A DNA stretch of 64,000 nt. Source: Asterias rubens (lineage: Eukaryota > Echinodermata > Asteroidea > Forcipulatida > Asteriidae). Below, piece after piece: positions 22,724-32,300 of the stretch. The notes beneath the pieces were generated by a model. That model did not search any database and was not told where the DNA came from. It saw nothing but the letters and a program-made list of their open reading frames with translations. The stretch covers positions 4,431,883 through 4,495,882 of the forward strand of contig NC_047081.1 in NCBI RefSeq assembly GCF_902459465.1, read 5' to 3'. Each line of letters opens with the position of its first letter. Within the stretch, counting starts at the first letter, position 1. Position numbers and translations under genes: made by a program.

Positions 22724-22890
22724 AATTCTATTTCATAACATTCGTACAAGTCTTCAGAGGGATTGCATTCCTTCCTATGTGATGGCATGCGGATCACACA
22801 ATACATTCAAAGGTTGTATTGTTATTCAAATAAGTCCATGGGGCGATGCCCATATATAAAGGCCCGGACACAAGTCCTGAGCCATCTTTT
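22724..22890 (+). repeat. DIRS left inverted terminal repeat
   Basis: Starts near AATTCTATTTCATAACATTC and contains GAAGGAATGCAATCC in complement, then the promoter-like TATATAAAGGCC about 60 bp before the gag start. Its outer ~35 bp is copied in complement in the ICR at 28505. Confidence 0.8.
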
Positions 22891-22923
22891 CTTCGTGTGT
22901 TTAATAGCACTGCAGACATCGAA

Positions 22924-23718
22924 ATGGAAAATTCGATTGATTTAGAGCTCCCGTCAGACATTGAGTCTGAGTTTCAATGCGGCCAAGCCGCTGGTGATGA
23001 AGATATTACACCAAATGTAAGCTTAGAAGCGAAGCTTCAGGCAAACTCAACGGGAATACATAAGCTTTCCCTCTCCATCGCCAGCATGCAAAACATGCTG
23101 ACGAACATGGTAAAAAACCAACAGTCGTCTGCAATCCCAGTCGACAATAATATGTTTGATGTTGATGATTTCGTTGGAAAACAGGGTAACTGTTATGACC
23201 CAAACCAAAATTTCGAGCTGACCAGTAACGTGGCAGCCAGTTCTCCTTCCAAACAGGAGGAAGATTTTGATTTATTGTCTTGCGAAGACATTTATGAGAC
23301 TTCTGAAGCCAAAGGCGCAGAAATTTTCTCAAATTTGGCCGATAGAGCAACCAAAGCGGTAACACTACCGTTCAAAAAGGAGATATATACAAAGATCGCA
23401 GAAAAATATGCGACACCGGCTAATGCGCCCCCCAGAGTGGACGCAGACTTGTGGGGCACGATTCCTGCATCGGCCCGCTCCAAAGACGTGGGCACTCAGC
23501 AAATTCAGAAACATGTGGTCAAAGGTATGATTCCATACTTCCATATTCTAAATGAACTACAGGACACTGCCAAGGCGGGTACCGTAGCAGACACCGAAAA
23601 AATCAAACAGTATGCCCTTGATGGCATTACACTATCGGGAAATGCATCATATGAATTGAGTATGAAGCGACGGGATGATTTGAAACCCTGCCTTAACTCT
23701 ATGTACACCTGTGTCTGA
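22924..23718 (+). pseudogene. DIRS gag, N-terminal part
   Basis: An open frame of 264 codons from ATG 22924, acidic at its start (DLELPSDIESEFQ), with a helical middle. An upstream in-frame ATG at 22846 lies inside the ITR and is less likely. The frame breaks near 23700: the sequence continues in the next frame at 23711 as VSDKLFGQDLNSSMKQVAEA. Gag of DIRS elements probably forms the particle around the RNA; this is family knowledge. Confidence 0.65.
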
Positions 23719-24037
23719 TAAACTATTCGGACAAGATCTAAATTCATCAATGAAACAGGTTGCCGAGGCTTTTAAAGCCGGTAGAAAGCTGACTTATTCA
23801 GAAAATAACAGAAGTACTCAAAACCGTCGGTTTGAGCCTTACTCCCAAAGAACCCGTGGATTTCGCCAGGGTTTCACGACAGGGCGTACCTCTGGAAACA
23901 TAACTCAACCGCGGTATACGCAATCCTACTACCCAAGTGGCAACCGCCGAGGCGGGAGAAATGATAGTGGGAAGTTTTCCCACCATAAACCTACAGCAAT
24001 AGCTACAAGTGGGCAATTTACTGAAACAAAAAACTGA
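23711..24037 (+). pseudogene. DIRS gag, C-terminal basic part
   Basis: This continues gag after a one-base frame change. It is rich in Arg, Gly, Ser and Tyr (RTRGFRQGFTTGRTSG, GNRRGGRN), as expected of a nucleic-acid-binding tail. It ends with TGA just before the RT region. Confidence 0.6.
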
Positions 24038-24205
24038 TATGTAAAACATGACTCCACTGCAATTTCGGCATGTGCCGGGCAGTTAAAGTTTCACCATTAT
24101 AATTGGTCTCAGATTACCTCCGACAGGTGGATTCTAAACACAATATCAGGCTGCAAAATTGATTTCATTGCACGCCCTGTACAATCAGTCAAACCAAAAA
24201 GAATA

Positions 24206-25015
24206 ATGTTTTCTGATGAGGAAATCCAGACTGTAAATCAGGAGATAAAAGAACTCCTTCAAAAGGGTGCAATTCAGCCCACTAAAAGGTCTAACTGTCG
24301 GTTCGTATCGAACATTTTCCTCATTCCTAAAAAATCTGGTGGACTGAGACCGGTTATAAATCTGAAAGATTTGAATACTTTTGTCAGATATGAACATTTT
24401 AAAATGGAAAATATAAAACTAGTTAAGGAAATTATTCAATCCAATGACTTCCTTACTTCCATTGACCTGAAAGATGCGTACCTCGCAATCCCAATGTGTG
24501 AGATTGATCAATCTTATCTGTGCTTTTCATGGGAGAATCAGTTCTATAGATTCACCTGTTTACCTTTCGGGCTGAGCTCAGCCCCTCGAATTTTCACAAA
24601 GGTGATGAAACCAGTCATTGCAGCAGCAAGAAGTAAAGGAATTCGGTTGGTAATTTTTATTGACGATATTCTGATCATGGCTTCATCGGAGAATGAAAGC
24701 AATGAACAAACAACCTTTGTGGTACAGTTATTGGAATATTTGGGATTCCAGATAAACAAGGGAAAATCCTGCTTGAAACCGCAGACCCATTCAACTTACC
24801 TGGGCGTTGAGATCGATTCCAAAACAATGACGATCAATGTTCCAAAGTCGAAAATACACAAGTTAAAATCGGAGGGAACACAAATTCTGGAAAAGAAATT
24901 CTTGACTTCACGGAATCTCGCAAAATTCATAGGCATGATTATTGTCACATTTGATGCTTTTCCAAGAGGAAAATTGCATTTTAGAAATTCGAATCTGCCA
25001 AATCGAATACCCTAA
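24206..25015 (+). pseudogene. DIRS reverse transcriptase
   Basis: It contains IFLIPKKSGGLRPVINLKDL (RT block 1-2), SIDLKDAYLAIP (block A), LPFGLSSAPRIFTKV (block B) and VIFIDDILIMA (the catalytic YxDD-type box, here FIDD). YLGVEID and the thumb follow. The open stretch is ~270 codons and ends at TAA 25013, short of RNase H. It copies the element's RNA into DNA in the family model. Confidence 0.85.
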
Positions 25016-25634
25016 AAAATGAGTATGGCAATTATGATGCAAATATTGCAGTAAACCAAACTATAAGAGAAGAGACAACATGGTGGTTGGATATTCCATG
25101 CGATGATGTAAAATCGTCAATTAAAAAACCACCCATTACTATTGTTATCTGTACAGATGCCAGTAATACCGGCTGGGGTGCAGTCTCCGAAACGGACAAC
25201 TCTTACACACAGGGTAAGTGGTCCAAAACACAACAACAGTTGCATATTATATAAATATGTTGGAGTTATTGGCAGCTCAAAATGCATTGCTAACTCTCTG
25301 TGAAACTCTCAATAATGTTCATGTTCTGATCAAATCAGACAATAGCACAGCTGTGTCTTATATTTCGAGAATGGGGGGAACTGTTGGTCCCTTAAATGAC
25401 CTCGCATCAACAATGTTCCTTTGGTGTATAGAAATAAATATAACTCTATCCGCAACCCATATCGCGGGAGTAGATAATACCACTGCAGATTATCTTTCTC
25501 GTAAGAAATTGAATAAAGAATTGAGTCTCAACTCATGTATATTCTGGGATGTTGTCAACAAAACACAAATATACCCAGATGTTGATTTGTTTGCATCTTA
25601 TATTAATAATAAGATAGATTGTTATGTGTCATGA
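25016..25634 (+). pseudogene. DIRS RNase H, frameshifted
   Basis: Coding resumes as ETTWWLDIPCDDV, then TIVICTDASNTGWGAV with the first catalytic Asp. A frameshift near 25245 follows, then NMLELLAAQNALLTL with the catalytic Glu, LIKSDNSTAVSYISRMGG with the second Asp, and HIAGVDNTTADYLSR. The frame ends at 25634. Two breaks in 0.6 kb show decay. Confidence 0.75.
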
Positions 25635-25765
25635 AAATCAGACTCTAACGCATGGGCCATTGACGCTTTCTCAATGCAGTGGTTTTGTATAACACCTTAC
25701 ATTTTTCCACCTTTCTGTTTGCTCTGTAGAATTTTGGACAAAATATCACGAGAGCAAACTCCTGT

Positions 25766-26774
25766 TTGCCTTCTCATCGCCCCTCTATGGAAGGCCCAAC
25801 CGTGGTTTCCACAGTTGCTACAGATGGTAACTGCAAACCCAATCAAACTACCAGAGTTTTGTCTGATGCATCAACCACTACTGCCGGTTCCAAACCTGCA
25901 CCTGGTCGCTTGGGTCATCTCAGGGAATGTTGGAAAACAAAAGGCATTTCGGCAGAAGCTTCCAACCTCATCGCAAACTCATGGCGGTCAAGTACAACGC
26001 TACAATATGAATCAGCTTGGAAAAGCTGGACTAGTTGGTGTAGTGGACAACAAGTTAATCCATTATCTCCCACTGTAGCAGACTTAGTAAATTTCTTAGC
26101 CAAGGCTCATTCAAACGGAAAATCATATTCCACTTTAAACACTTACAGATCAGCTCTGTCTTAAGCCCTACCTAGAATTGAGGGACATGTAGCGGGACAA
26201 CACCCTATAATAGTACGTTTAATGAGGGGAGTATTTAATACAACACCCCCGAAACCGAGATACTCAAAAACATGGAAAGTTTCAATTGTTTTAGATTATT
26301 TAAAATCATTGCCAGTTAACAATGAACTTTCTTTATTAGTTTTAAGTCAGAAACTTTTAACTCTAATAGCTCTTGTATCAGCTCAAAGAACCCAAACGCT
26401 GGCTAGAATAGATACTAGTCACTTGAATAATATCAGTTAATTCCTGTGTTATTTCCGTTTTGGATTTATTGAAAACGAACTGCCCAAAAAGAGGATTGGG
26501 ACATAACAAAATAGTTATACCAAAATTTGATGAGAACCTAAAGTTATGTGTTCTCCGCACATTGAACGATTACTTGGATCGTATACTGAGTCGCTTAGAA
26601 CAGTTAGTGAGGAAACTAAACTGTTTATATCAACCAAAAAGCCACATAAAAAAGTAACCACTGGAACATTGGCTCGATGGATGAAAGCCGTTTTATGTGC
26701 AGCGGGAATAGATCCCTCTGTTTACACTGCTCATAGTTTTCGTAGTGCAGCTACATCGGCAGCTTTTGCGCATG
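25766..26774 (+). pseudogene. DIRS tyrosine recombinase, N-terminal and core part
   Basis: The core-binding region reads SSTTLQYESAWKSWTSWC and VNFLAKAHSNGKSYSTLNTY, stopping at TAA 26162. The catalytic region continues in pieces: LIALVSAQRTQTLARID (with the first catalytic Arg), and after further breaks TAHSFRSAATSAAFAHG with the H-x-x-R pair. The domain is cut at 26774 by the solo LTR. Several stops and frame changes make it non-functional. Confidence 0.75.
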
Positions 26775-28289
26775 TGTCAGAGTCGATTGTTGATAATTTG
26801 TTTTTAATTGTTTTATTGTTACTTTTCTCGATCTGACATAGTGTAAATTCCCCAAACCTGCGGTTTGTAAATATTTCGCGCAGTGCCGCATTTCTGTCAC
26901 GTCATACGCGTCGACTGCTCAGGAAACGCCCTGCTAAGCTATGTTATGTAGGCATACTTTGCGTGCCACCCTTAGTTAACTATGGTCATGGTAATTAAGA
27001 ACCCCCTTCCTTTTTTGGCAAATGCCTTTGTATTTTTGCATTGAAACAGTTGAATAAAGGAAAGTTAATGTGGAGTGTGAGAATGTGTTGTGAAAGTTAA
27101 AAAGCAATGTGAGCTTGAGGAGAGAGGACGTGTTGAATGTGAATGTTAGGGTTGCCGACCAAACCAGCAGGCGAGTGGATACAGCCACCGTATCGGTATT
27201 GGGCCGGTCAGCCAAAGTTATGGCCGAGAGCCACCTTCGTGTACGTCAGAGTTGACCAATCTCTACAGCAACGGCAGTGTGAAGCCAAAGACTCCTCTCC
27301 AATTAATTACCGTAAGTTGAGTAGTTTTAACGAAAGTTGAGAACTAAAATTAATGTGTTTTGATAAAATTGTATTAGTTACTTAGAAATGTCGGAACGGC
27401 TACGAAGTTTTACAATGTTACGATGATGAACTGGTTTATTAATATCATTCAAGTGCTTGATGATTTAGTCAATTAATTTGTTGTGCTAACAGTTTCAGTG
27501 ATAGAGAGAATTTCCCTCAAAAACTTTTAAGTTTAGACGTGATGAAAAACATCAACGAAAGTGTTTGAAGTGGTTAACGAAATTATGGTGTATCAAGAAT
27601 GTATTAAATTTTATCTGATGTGCTTTTGGTTTGGAAAACCCAGTATTAGACAGTTTGGTTAATTTCGTTTATAGATGACCATTTAACCCCTGGAATCAGC
27701 TACCCCTCTTACCGTACCCGAAGTCTGGATCGCAAGGACGACCACGGCAGGGACACAAGAGTGTGGCGCTATAATTGGGATTCACCCGCAAGACGGAGGT
27801 CCACCGCCGGTGAAGGTTTTTAACGACGCAACGATTATTTTGAACAGTGTTAATTTATGAAAGCTTAAGTTGTTCCAGTTTAAGGCTTTGGGCCAGATTG
27901 GCAGAACCCGATTCGTAGATTATTTATTTGTTTTACGTTGCCTATAAGTTGAGAAGTGACGCACAAAGAGAGACGATTATACATTTATTTATTTATTGTA
28001 ACTGTGGTGCGATAATTAGACCTTGATGTGAGAAGGAGCACAAGAACCATTCTGTAAAGCATATTATTTATAAGTTTATTTGATGTTGTGAGCTAATACA
28101 ACCAATAGTTACTGGCGACCCGAAAGTCCAGAAGCCATCATTTCAGTTTATACCTTGATTATGTTGTAAATATTGTAAATACCCCTAAGGTTTATTTAAT
28201 TAGAATATTTGAAGTTTAATTCGTGTCGAGTGAACGTTATTTTGTGTCCGTCTTTCAGTTACACGATTTCTATATTGTCGAGTCTGACA
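26775..28289. mobile_element. Solo LTR inserted in the DIRS recombinase
   Basis: A 1515 bp insertion begins TGTCAGAGTCGA and ends TCGAGTCTGACA, the short inverted TG...CA ends of an LTR. It is flanked by the exact 5 bp duplication GCATG (26770-26774 and 28290-28294). Deleting the LTR and one duplication rejoins the recombinase reading frame. No second LTR copy and no gag-pol are present, so it is a recombined solo LTR. Its internal sequence has AATAAA-type signals but no coding domain. The family (Ty3/Gypsy or BEL/Pao type) cannot be told from the LTR alone. Confidence 0.9.
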
Positions 28290-28290
28290 G

Positions 28291-28437
28291 CATGGGGTAA
28301 AGCTCCAAGAAATTCTGAAAACAGCCGACTGGTCAAATGCAAGTACATTTGGTAAGTTTTATAATAAGCCAACCGAGGAAGTATCCTTCGGTAAAGTAGT
28401 GCTTAGTTCTAGTACCTGTATGTATACTTTATGTTAA
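28291..28437 (+). pseudogene. DIRS tyrosine recombinase, C-terminal part with catalytic Tyr
   Basis: Directly after the LTR target duplication the frame continues HGVKLQEILKTADWSNAS and then TFGKFYNKP. The Tyr codon at 28360-28362 sits where the nucleophile of the recombinase is expected, after the conserved tryptophan of ADWS. The frame ends with TAA at 28435. Confidence 0.8.
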
Positions 28438-28504
28438 ATATAATAAATAAGAGTTCCTCATACGGTTTGTTGACCTGGTTTTTGTTGACCATCACAGATT
28501 ATTT

Positions 28505-28620
28505 ATCTACTTCCCCTCTGAAGACTTGTACGAATGTTATGAAATAGAATTTAAAAATGATATGAATGAATGAAATATAATTCATTCTATGAATAATAAT
28601 GAAGTACAAGTCGAAGAGGG
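28505..28620 (+). repeat. DIRS internal complementary region (ICR)
   Basis: Its first half (CCTCTGAAGACTTGTACGAA, then TGTTATGAAATAGAATT) is the complement of the left element end. Its second half (GAATGAATGAAATATAATTC, then AATAATGAAGTACAAGTC) is the complement of the right element end. In the DIRS replication model this region templates joining of the two ends into a circle. The junction within it marks the true termini of the element. Confidence 0.85.
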
Positions 28621-28679
28621 TCCCGCCCGCTGCTGGGTTTTGAACCCTCCCAATACTGTTTGGTCAAAAAACTGTATGA

Positions 28680-28890
28680 CCTCAGAAAAGATGGCTCAGG
28701 ACTTGTGTCTGGGCCTTTATATACGGGCATCGCCCCATGGACTTTATTTGAATAACAATACAACCTTTGAATGTATTGTGTGATCCGCATGCCATCACGT
28801 AGGAAGGAATGCAATCCCTCTGAAGACTTGTACTTCATTATTATTCATAGAATTACAATTATATTTCATTCATTCATTATAATTTTTAAA
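28680..28890 (-). repeat. DIRS right inverted terminal repeat
   Basis: An inverted copy of 22724-22890 (CTTGTGTCTGGGCCTTTATA, ATTGTGTGATCCGCATGCCA), with an extra AT-rich outer tail (ATTTCATTCATTCATTATAA) absent from the left end but present in the ICR. Confidence 0.85.
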
Positions 28891-29317
28891 GTATGGGAGT
28901 TTATAATGGCCCTTTTCTAAACCACGGCTTCGGCTTTGGGTTCGGCTTGAGGCTCCGTTCTCGCGTAAAACCATACGCAAAAATTGTCAAAACAATCGGC
29001 GGGGCCAAGCTGGCCTGAGCCGAATCAAAGCCTTGTCGTTTTGTGCATAGCTCGTTTGTGCACCATGTGAGGAGGTTATTTAGCAGCACCCTCTTGAGGG
29101 CGCTTCTTGTCCCTGGCTCTGCCGCCGGCACGCGACTAGACTACTCCCAGACGTCTCAATCGATATCAAGCGCAAGTAATACAAAATATACAAAGGTGAC
29201 CAGTCTTTTCCACATATCCAGTCTTTTCTTCGTTTTCTTTGGTCATTCAACATCGTGAACGAGACTTGGACAGAAGAAATTGCGGTTTGCTCTCACAATT
29301 CTTCCAGCTTTTTAAAC
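28891..29317 (+). promoter_or_regulatory. METTL14: Probable METTL14 promoter and 5' UTR
   Basis: This is the interval between the DIRS right end and the METTL14 ATG. It contains CpG-bearing sequence (GCCGCCGGCACGCG near 29124) and no TATA box in an obvious position. The A at -3 of AAACATGT suits initiation. A small inverted-repeat remnant (GGCTTCGGCTTTGGG to GCCGAATCAAAGCC) lies at 28922-29032. The promoter assignment is by position only. Confidence 0.45.
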
Positions 29318-29383
29318 ATGTCTGACAGATTAAAAGCCCTGAAGGAGAGGTCGAAACAGCGAAGGGCTTTGCTCGCGCAAACG
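29318..29383 (+). CDS. METTL14: METTL14 exon 1
   Basis: It encodes residues 1-22, [20 protein letters not shown] plus QT, like the vertebrate N-terminus. The donor is GTAAAT, phase 0. Confidence 0.9.
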
Positions 29384-32300
29384 GTAAATATATTGAGATA
29401 TTATAAGAGATGTGAGCTAGATTAGAAAAACCATAAACAAATAGGATAACTTTCCGTAGGGTCCTACTAAAAGCCGACAACTCGCCGACAACGCCGACAA
29501 CAAGCCCAGAGCGCCGACAACTCGCCGCCAACAAGTTTTAATTACCTCGAAAATTGCCAATATACCATAGATGTATTAGAACTATATGTGCTCTGTAATA
29601 TAAACATAAATTTAATGGAAAAACTTCACGAAAAGTGTGAATTTTTAACCAGAAAAAAAACTGAACGTTCACGGAAAACGGTCGGACGCCATCTTGGCTT
29701 AAAATCGTGTTCGGACCAGTCCATTATGATGCGGGTGAGTCTGTTTGTTTTGTTTGTTTGTTTATTAGACAATCTCCACAGAATTCTATAAAATACAACA
29801 ATTGGACAAAAACAGATAAAAAATACAAGGGAAAAGACATTTGAATCTGAGGAATTGTCGAGGATAACACAAAAAAGCTAAAATAAGCTTATTTCCATTG
29901 CTTGAGTCAGACTTAGCAATAGAGGGCGGGCGTCATGTTTATAGACCGTTTTCCGTGAAAGTGAAGTTTTGTTCTGGTTTAAAAATACACACTTTTCGTG
30001 AAGTTTTTCCATTAAATTTATGTTTGTATTACAAGACACACATAGTTCTAAAATATATGTGGTTTATTTGCCATTTTTGAGGTATTTAAAACTTGTTGGC
30101 GGCGCTCTGTACCCAAGTCAACTCGTACTTCTAGAAACTATAAGGCTCCCCTGTGAGCCTTATAGGGGTCTCATATTTAGGGCCTCCTTAACGCTATACG
30201 TTTTTCAAATCAGCGTTGATGGGTGAAAGTTTTACGACCGTTAGCCAGCCAGAACTGAAGTTTCCTTAGCCCTGGTAGGACGTCAGTCAGGGAAAAGTTT
30301 CCGTATGGCGCCACCACTTTTTCAATCGAAATAAAATAATATAGTATCTACAATGTAATTTACCTGATTGATACATCCCTTTTTGTAAAAATGAGTGAAA
30401 AAGTGGTGGCGCCATACGGAAAGTTATCCTCAGTCAGCACTGCACTGACGTCCTGGGTATAAAGGTTCTTTACAATGCGAACACAATTTTGACTACAATT
30501 TTCTTTACTTTTTACCTGATTTGAGAAGCTTAAATTCCGTTCATAATAGTGTCCCTTACTATATTCTCGATGAGTTCACAGCTAACAAATATATCCATGG
30601 AAGAAATTATATCCGAAAATATGTTGAAGTTTTGCACTGGCGATGTTGATCATCGTGTACTACTTGATAGTGTGAGCCCAAGTGCGCATGGCTTTGAGTA
30701 CAGTGCATTATCTTGCCGCTATTCGCAGTCAAAACAGGATAGGTGCCGTTAACTCGCCTTCAACTCCTCCAATATACATTTTAAAATCCAGGAGGCATAA
30801 AATATTCCAGCTCAAATAGAATTTTCATAAATTTGCAGTTGAATTTCGGTTACAAATATCAAGTTTTTGTTCGTGTAAAAAAACAATTCTAAGCGTGCAG
30901 CAAAATCGTCTGCCGCTGTTTTTTTTTTCACAGTGCTTCTTGTATATGTGCGGACAACAGAGGGCGCTGTCCTGCGCCCGTGTATTTTTTTTCTTGGGAC
31001 GGTTAGCATGCGCTAATTTGTGCTAAAAAGTGGCCTCATTTGTCCTAGAAAAAAAATACGCTTCCGGCTCATGAAGTCTTGGCACAAGACGTCAATGCTT
31101 GGTATCGCATAGTTCTGAGCTTTGTATGAATTGCTCACCAACTATTATCCATCTGCTTAGTGTTTGTTGACAGCAATTTGGCTTCAAATAGTAGGCCGCC
31201 AGTGATCAGTGCAAGAAAGTGTTTACACGGAAGTTAATGCCAACGTGGGATCGGAACACGCTAATTTTAATTTTCTTTTCACAAAATATTACCACCAAAG
31301 GAGAAAATTCAACAATTTTAAATAATGCGAACTTTGTGTTCCAACTACAAGGAATATGTGAGTAAAAGTTCAGACTCCCGAGTTAGGTAGAAATATTTTA
31401 AACAGATTTTTGAATTTTTTTTGCAATGGTACGGGACCTTTATACCCTGGACTAAGCTTGGGCGATATCGATTTATTTTATTCACGATATATCGCCGACA
31501 ATATATCGCGATATTCGATATAATCGCGATTAATTAAATTTGACGTCATCAGTCTTCAAACTCCAAGTGAAAGTTGTAGAAGAGACAGTCATAGCATAAG
31601 AGAGGTGTTCTAATGACCTATTGTTCTGGTTTTACTCCAAATCTATGGGGTGCAAGATGTCTCAGCTAGCAAATACATCGCGATATTTAATCGATATCGC
31701 GATATGTCGATATTTGGATTAAAACCAAGTCCATCCGATATCGAAATCGTTTCCAAATTAATATCGCGGTATTCGATAATATCGTGATATCGCCCAAGCT
31801 TACCCTGGACTCCGTCGCATTGCCTGCAACGGAGGAGTCCAACCTGGGCTAAAGTTTGCTGTGTACTGTACACCTAAAGCTTTCCCCACCTTACTCAATA
31901 AACATTCATAATGCTTGTATTTCCTTTTTGTTGAGTGAAATTAAAAAACATCGTCAAAAAATACAATTTTCTGCTCGGTACTCACTGTTGTTTTCCTGCC
32001 GCATCGCACGTTTTTGACTTCTCAATAATGCTCAACGCTTACACCAGCCTACTCGCCGAACCGCCTAGCCACGACCGTGCGCTGTTTGTTTACAATATAA
32101 TACCCGCCATTCACGCACAAAGGGTCCACGCACTGCCAGACGGGTTTGTAATACCCCTCTCACACAATGGTTTAGTTCGACTCGGCCGCGGCTCGGCAGT
32201 TCGACGATCTACATGTACATGTAGTAGGCTGCACAATGGAAATACAAGCATTATGAATGTATTGAGTAGGGTGGGGAAAGCTTTAGGTGTACAGTACACA

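Larger units (their letters stand above)
22724..28890 (+). mobile_element. DIRS-type (tyrosine recombinase) retrotransposon
   Basis: The order is left inverted terminal repeat, gag, reverse transcriptase, RNase H, tyrosine recombinase, internal complementary region (ICR), right inverted repeat. This is the arrangement of DIRS elements, which integrate through a recombinase instead of an integrase and form no target duplication. The ITRs (22724-22890 and 28680-28890, inverted) share CTCTGAAGACTTGTAC, GGCATGCGGATCACACAATA and TATAAAGGCCCGGACACAAG. Without the 1520 bp solo-LTR insertion it would be ~4.65 kb. Frameshifts in gag, between RT and RNase H, and in the recombinase show that it is inactive. 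Element limits are accurate to within a few bases. Confidence 0.9.

Noticed and set aside
28085..28125. Primer-binding site (TGGCGACCC) implying a full LTR element
   Set aside because: It lies inside the single LTR, and no second LTR or coding region is present; taken as chance.
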